Assembly: GCA_030765065.1 (NCBI GenBank)
Contig: CM060990.1
Coordinates: 213,505,290-213,569,289, forward strand
Origin: Deroplatys truncata
Lineage: Eukaryota > Arthropoda > Insecta > Mantodea > Mantidae
Direction: 5' to 3'
DNA length: 64,000 bases
Shown: positions 22,472 through 31,391 of the stretch, one piece after another
How positions within the stretch are numbered: the stretch's first letter is position 1
How the letters are laid out: every line of letters begins with the position of its first letter
Program-made: the position numbers and the translations under genes
Notes under the pieces: generated by a model
What the model was told of the DNA's origin: nothing
The model's input: the letters and a program-made list of their open reading frames with translations, nothing else
The model's database searches: none

Positions 22472-23240
22472 TAAAAACAATACACCCAAAAATTCAACCC
22501 GCATGCATCTCCTGTACGCTGATGGCACAATCTGCTAAAGTTTCAATTATACAAAGAAACCTCCAAACGAATAGAACCATGGCTCACCAAATAGAGAATC
22601 AAGGTAAATGCGGCAAAAAGCAAAGCGATAATTCTCACCAAAAGGAAAAAGCAATATTCCCCGAAATCTAACTTACTGCCACTAAAACTCCACGACGACA
22701 ACTTTAACTGGACGAATAAAGTTACATACCCAGGGCTAGTTACAGTCCATGGTCTCACCTGGCGCCTACACTTTAGCGAAGCACGAAGGAAAGCCTACGT
22801 GCAATTACGCAAATTTTACCCACTAATAAACTTTAACAAAGCACTCAATCTAAACATGGGCCCAACACACTAAAAATATCTCATTCGCCCTATATCAACA
22901 CACGCAGCGCCGGTCTGGGGCTATGCGGCAAAAACACATATTCACCGTATCCAAAACCTTCAAAACAAGATACTCAGAATAACAGAAAGGTGCCTTTACT
23001 AGCACCATCAAAAGAATTGCTCGATGATCTACACACGCATAAGATAGAAGAATTCATCAAGAACTTGCCTTTGATATCTATAGTAATCTCTCTGAGCATC
23101 ACAACACACGAACATCTGCACTTGGCCAATATGAAACGACGATAGACTTACCACAAGACCTCCTTCACTATTTGACAAATCTATTCAACCAAGACTACGA
23201 CGACGAAATTACAGAATTCCTCAACAACCTAATACAATAA
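22472..23240 (+). pseudogene. LINE copy C ORF2: end of reverse transcriptase and C-terminus
   Basis: Continues straight after the mariner with HLLYADGTIC; the catalytic YADD is YADG. Then NAAKSKAIILTKRK-like thumb residues, FNWTNKVTYPGLVTVHGLTW, IRPISTHAAPVWGYAAK, and finally LHYLTNLFNQDYDDEITEF with a stop at 23238-23240. The 3' UTR follows to about 23370. Confidence 0.75.
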
Positions 23241-23370
23241 TTGCGCTATTTTTTTCCTATTCTTGTTCGAAGTCTTTGCGCTACACAACCAAGGCGGCCG
23301 CGGGGATTGGGGGCCTCCGCGCGAGTGGCACTGGTCCGCACCCGCAACATCAGGTAGCCAGCCAAATGCG

Positions 23371-23790
23371 CACTGTAAACTTACGTGCATGCTAAACTTA
23401 CGTAGATACTAACAATGGAATATAACGTAGTATTAACCAAACCACCACACATTACTAGCAAACCTGGAAATCCCTTTCTACTTACACCATCAATCCCCCA
23501 GGCTATACTCAGAATTCCTTCATGGCTGCAGCCTGGGAACTCATCCTTTGATGCGCTCGCATGCATGGCATGCTAGCAACACACATTACACCACTAACCG
23601 AGCTGCTTATGCGGGATAGGAACAACTGACGCACTAAAACACAACACTCCCTGCATATTAGACCTACTAGCAGCACAAGGGAGGTGATGTAGTTTGCACG
23701 GCACCCCGTGCCGGATGATCGCCACTGGAACGGGCGGGTGTGGGGCCCGTTCTTTGCCCCTTTCAGGGACGGGCAATTTTAGAAAAAATG
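23371..23790 (+). repeat. remnant of block U (copy x) and junction sequence
   Basis: TTTGATGCGCTCGCATGC followed by CACTAACCGAGCTGCTTATG (23531-23616) matches the middle of block U. The characteristic stem-loop half is absent. It stands between the 3' end of LINE C and gag unit c. Confidence 0.5.
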
Positions 23791-24690
23791 CGCACATGCG
23801 CTTATGACATGGCGAAGAGGAAGCACTGTAGAGCCGCCGAGTTTTCTTCAGCAGGAACCGCTGCATCTCTCCGGCATACGTCGAGGGCGATGCATTTGAA
23901 CAGTCAACACCCAAGACCACATACGCATCAGCCGACTTTTCTCCTCCTGGCACCCCAGCGATTACGACCCAAGGCCACTTACGCCTCAGCAGGCACTACT
24001 CCTCCTGCCACGGCAGTCACTGCGGTCGCAGTCGACCTCCGCCGCTGCTCCCGTGGGCCCCCAGCCACTTTCTGCAGCACCATTGAGCCTGCCCTTCCTA
24101 GGGCGGTGCTTAAGCATCGGAGCCAATCGAGTGGATAGCACGGTACCCTGCAGACGTTGTTGTAACTACGGGCAAGAAGCGTCAAGCTATGCAGCTGAGC
24201 CTAGGTGCCACTAGTGTGACGCCTCCTGCTTCAGCACCGAGTGTAAGGGCACTCACTCAGGAACCGCCGCCGATACTGCGCCACCTGTGATGGCTATGGC
24301 CATTTCACGCGCAGTGCCCAATGTATCCGCGCAGTTTCACCAGAATACAACGCCCTCAGCGAGGACACCACGACCAGAACAAGCTCCAGCCGGAACATTA
24401 CGGCGTCACTCCGAGACACATCACCAGACCCTCGACCGGTGCGGCGTTTCGGCAGGCCATTCATGCCCTCCATGCGAGTAACTTAATCTCGGCGCCAGTT
24501 TAGCTACCCTAGAAAGTAACCGGTATCAGCCACCAGAAGCTTCAGGACCTGCAGGCAAACATCTCCGCGGCAACCGTCATCACCAGGCCGTCACAGCTGA
24601 GCTGTCAGCACGTCTGGACACCATCGCCTGCAGACCCTGGAGCACATCGTTCAACTAGCTCACCAGCAGTCACAATTTAACTAACACCGG
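23790..24690 (+). pseudogene. LINE gag (ORF1) unit c
   Basis: Follows the unit order: start region near MAKRKHCRAAEFSSAG (23809), PAVLRAVLKHRSQSSG-type N-terminal module (24090-24138), zinc-knuckle region with NYGQEASSYAAEPRCH and CFSTEC (24160-24250), YNALSEDTT-like linker, AIHALHASNLISAPV segment (24450-24500), and a helix to 24660. Directly followed by SINE S1. Confidence 0.6.
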
Positions 24691-24733
24691 ACCATCAGCG
24701 ACTACTAGAGTCACCCTGCTATCACCGAACAGA

Positions 24734-25025
24734 GTAAAACAACTAAATGGGGTTTTATTTATAGACACTCTTTAACTACCGTGACCCTTAGCGTCCCATT
24801 CTATAATGGGCGTGAAAAACCGGCAATTTTGCTCAGAGTCCTATTTATCCGCCTTCAGGTTTTTTTACGTGTCGTAAATCTACGGGACGAGAAAAGCGGC
24901 TTTACTTCCCTTCCGAAAGAAGCCATGCTTTGGGACCGAAGACATTCCCCCTTCGCCGGGTATGAACCCAACACATTGAGAAGTAGAGGCTAGCATGGTA
25001 ACCAGTATACCACGGCGTAGGACCA
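24734..25025 (-). mobile_element. tRNA-derived SINE copy S1
   Basis: Minus-strand copy of the window's main SINE: tail AAATAAAACC near 24745, body with GACGCTAAGGGTCACGG, and tRNA-like head with TGGTATACTGGTTACC (box A region) and a degraded box B. Target duplication ACCGAACAGA at 24724-24733 and 25026-25035. Confidence 0.88.
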
Positions 25026-25084
25026 ACCGAACAGAAAAGACGACGCTACTGACACCAACACGTTCATCCTTACCCTTCCTAAAT

Positions 25085-25390
25085 TATCACCAACGAACTT
25101 CTAAGCTGCAGTCAGGGCAATTTGCTATTGCTGTAGCCTATCACCTTACCCTCACCCGCTACCGCCCGTAGGGCGTCAGCACAGCATCTTTCACATACGA
25201 ACGCGGGTGCTATGCAGGATCGTGCTACATTCACCTTAGAATCCCATCTTTATCATTTTTCCTTTTTCCTCCCGGTAGAGTTTTTAGTGTATATGGCCGA
25301 ATACTGCCCAGCCCTACACTCCTAGCTCCGACTCTCATCGGGGCTGAAGTGCGCAACAGCATTTTCTCTTCTACTCGAAAAAAACACTTC
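25085..25390 (+). repeat. block V, copy 3
   Basis: Includes GCTGCAGTCAGGGCAATTTG, CACCCGCTACCGCCCGTAGG, GGTGCTATGCAGGATCGTGC, CCGGTAGAGTTTTTAGTG, CTCTCATCGGGGCTGAAG and TTTTCTCTTCTACTCGAAAA. The outer arms GTAGAG and CTCTTCTAC differ from other copies in a paired way. Confidence 0.75.
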
Positions 25391-25444
25391 TGCGTTGCTA
25401 CGATCACGGGGGGGGGGACAACGTAGTCCGCCTCCACGTGGAGT

Positions 25445-25995
25445 TCCTTGGGTAACGCTAAATGGATTACAGCGCAGGCATGCTTCCCAAGAAATATTAA
25501 AGAAATAAGGAGACTAATTAAAGCAGTTGAAACTAGAAATCATATCCTACAATGGATCCCAGCTCATGTCCGACTTTTGAGCAATGGACATGCGGATCAA
25601 TTAGCAAAGAAAGGTGCAATACAACAAATAAAGCCTGCAGGACAAGTAAAAATAAATAAAATACTAAATAACATTAAACAACATTTCAAAAAACAGCCGA
25701 GATTTGATGAAAAAATAAATTAAAGAGTTGATATACAAAACATGCCAAGGAAAACTGCAGTGGCCTTATTTAGGATGGAAACTGGCCACGATTGCCTTGC
25801 AGAATACCTCTACAAGATACGATGCCTACCTACACCCAAGTGCACTCTCTGTGAAGATGTCATCCTGAACAAACAACATCTCGCCAAATGCTAAGGCCTT
25901 GTGATAACTTACGGACTTTATATTGGGAAGCCAGGGGGGAAATGATACACATCAATTAATCCCCAAGGCCATTGGTGAACAACGGGACCTCCAAG
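25445..25995 (+). pseudogene. LINE fragment F: RNase H and C-terminal end
   Basis: Open for 91 codons from 25448: RRLIKAVETRNHILQWIPAH, GHADQLAKKGA (RNase H end), then PRKTAVALFRMETGHDCLAE, LPTPKCTLCEDVILNKQHL with the Cys/His cluster of LINE C-termini, broken by a stop after AKC (25892). It is not Jockey-like (Jockey lacks this RNase H) and so comes from another LINE family, inserted between V copy 3 and gag unit d. No target duplication found. Confidence 0.75.
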
Positions 25996-26019
25996 CAGAA
26001 TTTGCTCTTGAAGAAGCGC

Positions 26020-26815
26020 AGCAGCAGTGGTCCTCAGCTCTGAGGGCCACCAGGATCCAGTCAGGGGACCGTACCCGCTCGTAAGGTTCGCAGATTCTGG
26101 CGACTACGAAGCGGCCTTGAGAATGGGCCCGACATTGTTAGGGCGTTGCTTTCCCATCGAGGCAGCCGAATGGATCGCCAGATATCCTGCCGATGTTGTT
26201 GTGCCTAAGAGCACGAAGTGTCAAGCTGTGCAGCTGACCTTGGTACGACTACTGTGCCGCATCCTGCTTCAGCGCTGAGTGGAAGGCGCAGTTTTTTTAG
26301 GAACCGTCCGTACTGTGCCACCTGTGGTGGCTTTGGCCTTTTCACAATCAGGCGCAGTGCCTAATGTACCTGCGCAGTCGCCACCAGAGTATAACGTTCT
26401 CAGCGAGGACACTACTCCAGATCCAGTCCGGACCATCACGGCGTCACTCCGGGATACAGTACCAGCACCCTCAACGCGAGTGACGACACGGGAAGCCATT
26501 CAGGATTTCCATGTGGTGTTATTAAACTTCGGCGCCAGTTTAGTCGCCCTAGAAGAGCATCACCGACATCATCAATCAGAAGCTTCAGGACCTGCAGGCA
26601 AACATATTCGCCAACAACCTTCACCACCAGACCGTCAAAGCTGAACTGTCATCTCCTCTGCACACCATTGCCAGCCACCTGAAGATCCTGGAGGACAACG
26701 CCGTTCATCCAGCATATAAGCAGCAGACATCACTCCAAATACCACCAGCCTATCAACGCCTAACAGAGTGCTGCCGCGCCATCAACATGGAGAGAAGACG
26801 CTACTAATGTCTAAC
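26020..26815 (+). pseudogene. LINE gag (ORF1) unit d
   Basis: One of the clearest units. N-terminal module FADSGDYEAALRMGPTLLGR and FPIEAAEWIARYPADVVVPK (26085-26215), zinc-knuckle area with RTVPPVVAL (26240-26340), linker PPEYNVLSEDTTPD, AIQDFHVVLLNFGASLVALE (26490-26550), then a helix with IINQKLQDLQANI in the next frame (26560-26700). Stop near 26807. Two long open stretches remain, with a stop at 26276. Confidence 0.65.
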
Positions 26816-26824
26816 CACAATCAT

Positions 26825-26965
26825 CCTTACCCTTCCTAATTATTGCTTACAAACAGATAGGTGGCAATTAGGCAGTTTGTCATAGCTGTAGCCTAGGAGT
26901 TTACGTTCAACCGCTCCCGCCCATTGGGCATCAGCACAGCATCTTTCACATACTAACTGCTGTTT
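26825..26965 (+). repeat. block V, copy 4a (first half only)
   Basis: GGCAATTAGGCAGTTTGTCA, GTAGCCTAGGAGTTTACG, CGCTCCCGCCCATTGGGC and CATCTTTCACATACTAAC are present; the second half with the TGGAGGAG arm is missing and gag unit e follows at once. Confidence 0.7.
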
Positions 26966-26969
26966 TCGG

Positions 26970-27735
26970 GGACGCATCGGGGGCTACTGGAACAGCACCC
27001 AGATGCCACTATTGCGGGGCAGGCTCCCTCACAGCAGAATGCACCAATCATGATCTCCGTCGACGTCGCCGTTTTTGCGCCGCCTGCACAGGGAACACTG
27101 ACTGTACAGGGCAGGCGCAATGCCCCCTTTATCGCTGAAGAACCCGGATATACGCCACCACCAGCTACCACTCAGCAGCCAGCCGTTAAACCAACATCGC
27201 TATGTGGAAGGCCTAAGCCTTATCAGACGGCTGCTGACATCACAACAGCTACATTCCAAGGACCATACGACAATCTGCAATGCAGAGAGAAATCAAGCAT
27301 TTCACCTCTAAGCTGGCTGGGCTACGCCGTGCAACCAATACACGCCTTGCTGCAGTGGAGGAACCTTAGCCAGAGTAATCAGCGCCCTCCCCAGACAGAT
27401 CTCTAATATCCAGGACGACAGGATGTTCGTATCAGCCCAGAGTAAGATAGAACGCATTGAGTGCCATCTCGTCAAACCGGGGGAACCAACAGATGGCAGC
27501 GACGACCGACCCACGAGCCTGTACGCCCTTGAGGCTAAGTCGTGGTGATACGAGAGCTCCAAGCACAAGCCAGCAACACCCAGAACTTACAGCAACTTCA
27601 GAAACAATTCCTCCGTCTCTCAGACGGATACACTCTAATGCGCAATTTCATGGAATTCCACGTGATGCCACACTCGTCTCAACAACCCTATAAAAGCCTA
27701 TCGCCATTAATCCCTACTACCACCAGAAATTCCTT
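26970..27735 (+). pseudogene. LINE gag (ORF1) unit e
   Basis: Begins inside the zinc-knuckle region: ATGTAPRCHYCGAGSLTAEC, NHDLRRRRRFCAAC and CTGQAQCPLY (26990-27130). Then a Pro/Thr-rich linker and a helical stretch (27370-27660, with KIERIECHLVK). N-terminal module absent. Frame shifts and stops interrupt it. Confidence 0.6.
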
Positions 27736-27739
27736 TTAC

Positions 27740-28030
27740 CCTCACCTAAACTTCGCTAAGGGGCAGGCTGGGCCTTGGTCAAGCCGGTCCCCAAGCACCC
27801 AAACCTTACTCCCCCGGTGATCGAACTGAGGCCCGGTATACACCATCATCTCGGAATGTGCAGGTGCTTAAGGCGGTACAGTAGCAAACCTTCTCCTTCC
27901 TAATGCGGCGGAGGAGTTTTTGAGTAGGTATGGTCATCTTCGGATGGCGAGACCCGCACTCTCGGCCTCCGATTTACATTGGGGCTAGGGCTAGTGTGTA
28001 ACTGTGTTTCTCTCCACTCGAAAAAATATA
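27740..28030 (+). repeat. block V, copy 4
   Basis: A variant V with an alternative first half (GGGGCAGGCTGGGCCTTGGT, GGTGCTTAAGGCGGTAC) that it shares with V copy 6, and the common second half (GCGGAGGAGTTTTTGAGT, GGCGAGACCCGCACTC, CATTGGGGCTAGGG, CTCCACTCGAAAAAA). Confidence 0.7.
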
Positions 28031-28049
28031 TATTTTACGCGTTTGTGTC

Positions 28050-28165
28050 AAAGGACGGAGAGCCGGATATACCTAGAATGACGGACGCCTGTGCACTATT
28101 GACGAACGGGGCTCACCTGCGGAGACCGGCACAAGATGCAACACGGGACGAGTCGATCCAGTGGA
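28050..28165 (+). repeat. block W, copy 1 (partial)
   Basis: AAAGGACGGAGAGCC, GACGGACGCCTGTGCACTA, GACGAACGGGGCTCAC and GCACAAGATGCAACACG match the second half of W copies 2 and 3. Confidence 0.6.
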
Positions 28166-28189
28166 CGAGAGGTGGGATGAGGAATTAAT

Positions 28190-28724
28190 TGGTGTCTAAT
28201 GAATTAGGGTGCATTGGATCTACTACTTTTCTTCTCCTCCCTCGGCATCAGCAGTAGATAAGACTTTATCTATCTCGACGTGGTCACGAACAAACTGTTA
28301 TTAAAAGAAAACTACACACAGGATGTAAACGTTAACATGTATTTGTTTTCCTTCTTTTAGTCACAACCAATCTCGCCAACCTTCCTCCTTAAAAGTCATG
28401 TGTCTGTTGGTCCTCATTGCGTGGCAAGCCGGTGACATAAAAACGTCTTTCACTGTGAAGGTCTGCTAAGGCACTGGCACTGTCCCTTTGACAAAGTCGT
28501 TGAATAGCCACCCCTCGTTCATACAAAAAAGCAGAAAACTTTCATTTCCAGCCGTTCTGGCGACACATTCTTGCCCAACGTGAACGCACCAATTCTGTTG
28601 CTTGTGTGCATTCCTTTCAGCCTTAGCATTGCACTCTTGTATAAAATACTTTTTTTATCATTTACAACAAGTCTTATTACTGTGTTTACATTAGCATATT
28701 GCTGAGGCTATATGACCAGCTATA
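28190..28724. other. unclassified stretch inside the W-U block
   Basis: About 540 bp with no similarity I could recognise to other parts of the window. In the two other W-U pairs W runs straight into U, so this is probably an insertion. No clear terminal repeats or target duplication. No ORF of note. Confidence 0.4.
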
Positions 28725-29195
28725 AAATCCACATAATACATTAACACCATGCATTATCATTAGATTAACAACACATATAAGCTCTAAACTTGGTGGAACA
28801 ATTCTTCACTAACTCTAAGGCTTAAGTTAGGTTATAAATATCATGACTAGTACGGATTCCCAGCACCTACCTAGAAAAAATTGGAGAGTAAGAAATCAAA
28901 TATCCACAACAATGATGCACGAACTCTACCTGGTAATGTTCAGGTTTCATGCACAATCCCAGTAACTAACCATTGACGCGCTCGCATGCAATGCATGTCA
29001 GAAACCTAGCTCCACACATACTAATCGGGGTGCTGTGCGGGACTCGGCTAATGTATGATTGCACGATATTACACACTAATACACGAGTAACTCGTGGAGG
29101 GGGTTTTAAGTGGGTATTACCCGAATGAGCGGTGATTCCCACATATCCCCTCAGCCATTGCAAACCACCTGGGGGCCGAATACAGTAATGCATTG
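28725..29195 (+). promoter_or_regulatory. block U, copy 2
   Basis: Has ATACATTAACACC, AACCATTGACGCGCTCGCAT, CGGGGTGCTGTGCGGGACTC, TTTTAAGTGGGTATTACCCG and the stem-loop region CCCCTCAGCC ... TGGGGGCCGAATAC. Followed by about 140 bp of unrelated sequence, then W copy 2. Confidence 0.65.
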
Positions 29196-29340
29196 TAAAA
29201 TAAATAAATATTAAACGTGCCCTTCGCGATCTGTAATACCAGACGTGTAACGGTGCAAAAAGCAGAATAGATTCCACAAAATACACAGCAGCAGTACTGT
29301 GACAATCTCGCACTAGATAAATATCAAGTCCAGCTTTACA

Positions 29341-29589
29341 TAGCCCGTCGCAGAGCCCTCAGCCACTGCTGGGCGGCCCGGGAGAAAGGGCCTCCCACCG
29401 CAATCCACGTAGGCAGCTGCATTATGGAGTCGGTCACAGACGACATCGGCAACTACACGGTCAACGAGCCTGACAAAGAACAGAGAACCGATTCACCCAG
29501 AGCGATGGGCGCTTGTGCACCACCGACGAGCGGAGCTTACGAGTGATTCCAGCACAAGATGTAACACGATGTTATTAATATATTAACAC
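29341..29589 (+). promoter_or_regulatory. block W, copy 2 (5' end of LINE copy D)
   Basis: Starts TAGCCCGTCGCAGAGCC, contains CATTATGGAGTCGGTCACAG and GCACAAGATGTAAC, and runs without a break into block U, as in copy E. The same start after a different upstream sequence marks the likely 5' end of the element. Confidence 0.6.
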
Positions 29590-30010
29590 ATATTAGTAGA
29601 ATACATTAAGCAATCAGGTGGTCAAGTAGTTCGCTAATTCTAAAGCACAAGATATAAATATGACAAACGGACACTACCTGCACAAATTAACAATTAGAAA
29701 GCAAGCATTTAAATATCCACCTCCAATTATGCATGAACTCTCTCTGTCACATTTCCGGTTTCATGACAATTCCAGGAATTAACCATTGACGCGCTCGCAG
29801 TCAATGCATGCTAACCACCTAGGTACACACATACTAACCGGGGTGCTATGCGCGACCTGGCAAATGCACAATTACACGAGACTGTATTGCAATACACCAC
29901 TAACACGTAGAGCGACTTTTTAGTGGGTATTCCGCGATTGAGCGGCGAGCACAACACTTCCCCCAGCAATTGCACAACGACTGGGAGTCGAATGTAGTAA
30001 AGCATCCCCC
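29590..30010 (+). promoter_or_regulatory. block U, copy 3
   Basis: Shows ACAATTAGAAAGCAAGC, ATTATGCATGAACTC, TTGACGCGCTCGCA, CGGGGTGCTATGCGCGAC, TTAGTGGGTATTCCGCGATT and stem-loop arms CCCCCAGC and GACTGGGAG. Confidence 0.7.
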
Positions 30011-30019
30011 CAAGGAAAA

Positions 30020-30850
30020 ACACGCTTCAGGTATGGTGAAGAGGAAGCAATGCAGAGCCGCAGGAACCTCCTCCTCTACCCCCGGCATCCGCCGAGGGCA
30101 ATGGACCTCAACCGACGTCACCCGAGGTTACCTACGCCGCTGCTCCAGTGGGATCGCAGCTACCTTCTGCAGCACTGTCTGTGCCTCCTCGGAGGTAGAG
30201 CGCAGTAATCACTGGGCTACCACGGAAGCATCCATAAAGGTTCACCATTGCCGCAGTACAGCAGCTGTGATCCTCAAACATGATGCCCACCCGGATCTAC
30301 ACCAAGGGACCATCGCCGCCTGTCCCACTGGAGCTCACAGACCCTGGCCTCCATGAAGGGGCCATGCGGGCGGATCTGCCCTTCTTGGGGCGGTGCTTAC
30401 GCATCGAGGCTAGCCGAGTTGATCGTTAGGTGCCCTGCCGACGATGTCTTCAGACATGAAGCGTCGAACTGCACCGACGAGCCTACTACCACTACGTGGC
30501 GCCTCCTTCACCCGCCGACTGCACGTCGCACTAGCTGAGGAAAAGCCGCCGGTACTGCGCCACCTGTGGTGGCTCTAGTCATTTCACAAACCAGGCGCAA
30601 GGCCCTCGTTACCCGCACAATCGTCGTCAGCCTGCAATGCCCTCAGCGGGTCATCCACCAGCTCCAACTCGGACCTCAGCAGAGCCACCTCCGAAACCCT
30701 GAAGTTTCCGCCGTTACAGCCTTGCGGGATGCCGTTAAGGACAGCGCTCGCCTGGCCACTCTAGAGGCACTCGCCGCCTTGTCATCCGCTGCCACTACGC
30801 AGCCCGACACCGTGTCAACAAAGCTTGACGCCTCACTACACACCTGAGCA
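30020..30850 (+). pseudogene. LINE gag (ORF1) unit f
   Basis: Starts near MVKRKQCRAAGTSSSTPG (30033), N-terminal module DPGLHEGAMRADLPFLGR-type (30340-30400), EASNCTDEPTTTTWRLL knuckle region with YCATCGGSSHFTNQAQ (30550-30605), and the terminal helix ALRDAVKDSARLATLEAL to TVSTKLDASLHT with stop (30847). 93 codons are open at the C-terminal end. Confidence 0.6.
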
Positions 30851-31044
30851 CCAACAGAGCATCTTTAGCTGCATGTACGCCCACTGCGCGCCTGTGCAGG
30901 CACAGCAGCACACCTCATCTAGTCATCATCCCTCTATAGCCACAGATCCGGAGAAAGTACAGCGCTTCTTATAGAAGTACAGGGACTTCAACCGACGTAA
31001 ACGTCAACCAACATAACCACATTTCACTTCTATTTCACTTTCAT

Positions 31045-31335
31045 TACAATCTCCTAGCCTCTAAACTAGTCAGGGAATTTTTCTCATGCCTCTAGCATAG
31101 TACTTATCCTTCACCCGCTCCCGCCCATACGGTGACAGTACAGCAGCTCTCTTATACTAACGCGGATGCCATGCGGGACCGCGCTACCTTCACCATTTAC
31201 TCCTTTCCATTTCCTTCCGGTGGAGGAGTTTTAGTGGGTATGGCCGACTATTGGCGAGTCCCACACTCTGTCTCCGAAATTCCATTGGGCTGGTATAGAG
31301 CCTAACAGCATTTTCTCCTCCACTCGAAAAGCATT
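31045..31335 (+). repeat. block V, copy 5 (between ORF1 and ORF2 of copy D)
   Basis: Good copy: CACCCGCTCCCGCCCATACG, GCGGATGCCATGCGGGACCG, TTCCTTCCGGTGGAGGAG, TTAGTGGGTATGGCCGACTA, GGCGAGTCCCACACTCTG and TTTTCTCCTCCACTCGAAAA. The endonuclease ORF opens 57 bp downstream at 31392. Confidence 0.8.
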
Positions 31336-31391
31336 TCACTTCGAGAGCCCTACCGTGACTTCTTCCAACTCCTCACCTGTCCTGGCGTCCT

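Larger units (their letters stand above)
15735..23370 (+). mobile_element. Jockey-clade LINE copy C with extra gag units
   Basis: In order: 5' block U, gag unit a, block V, gag unit b, block V, a second kind of gag with zinc knuckles, endonuclease and reverse transcriptase, then a 3' UTR with GCGGCC and GAGTGGCACTGG (about 23303-23335). The reverse transcriptase is opened by mariner 2. A normal Jockey element has one ORF1 and one ORF2, so the repeated gag-V units are either tandem insertions or internal duplications. All parts carry stops. Confidence 0.7.
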
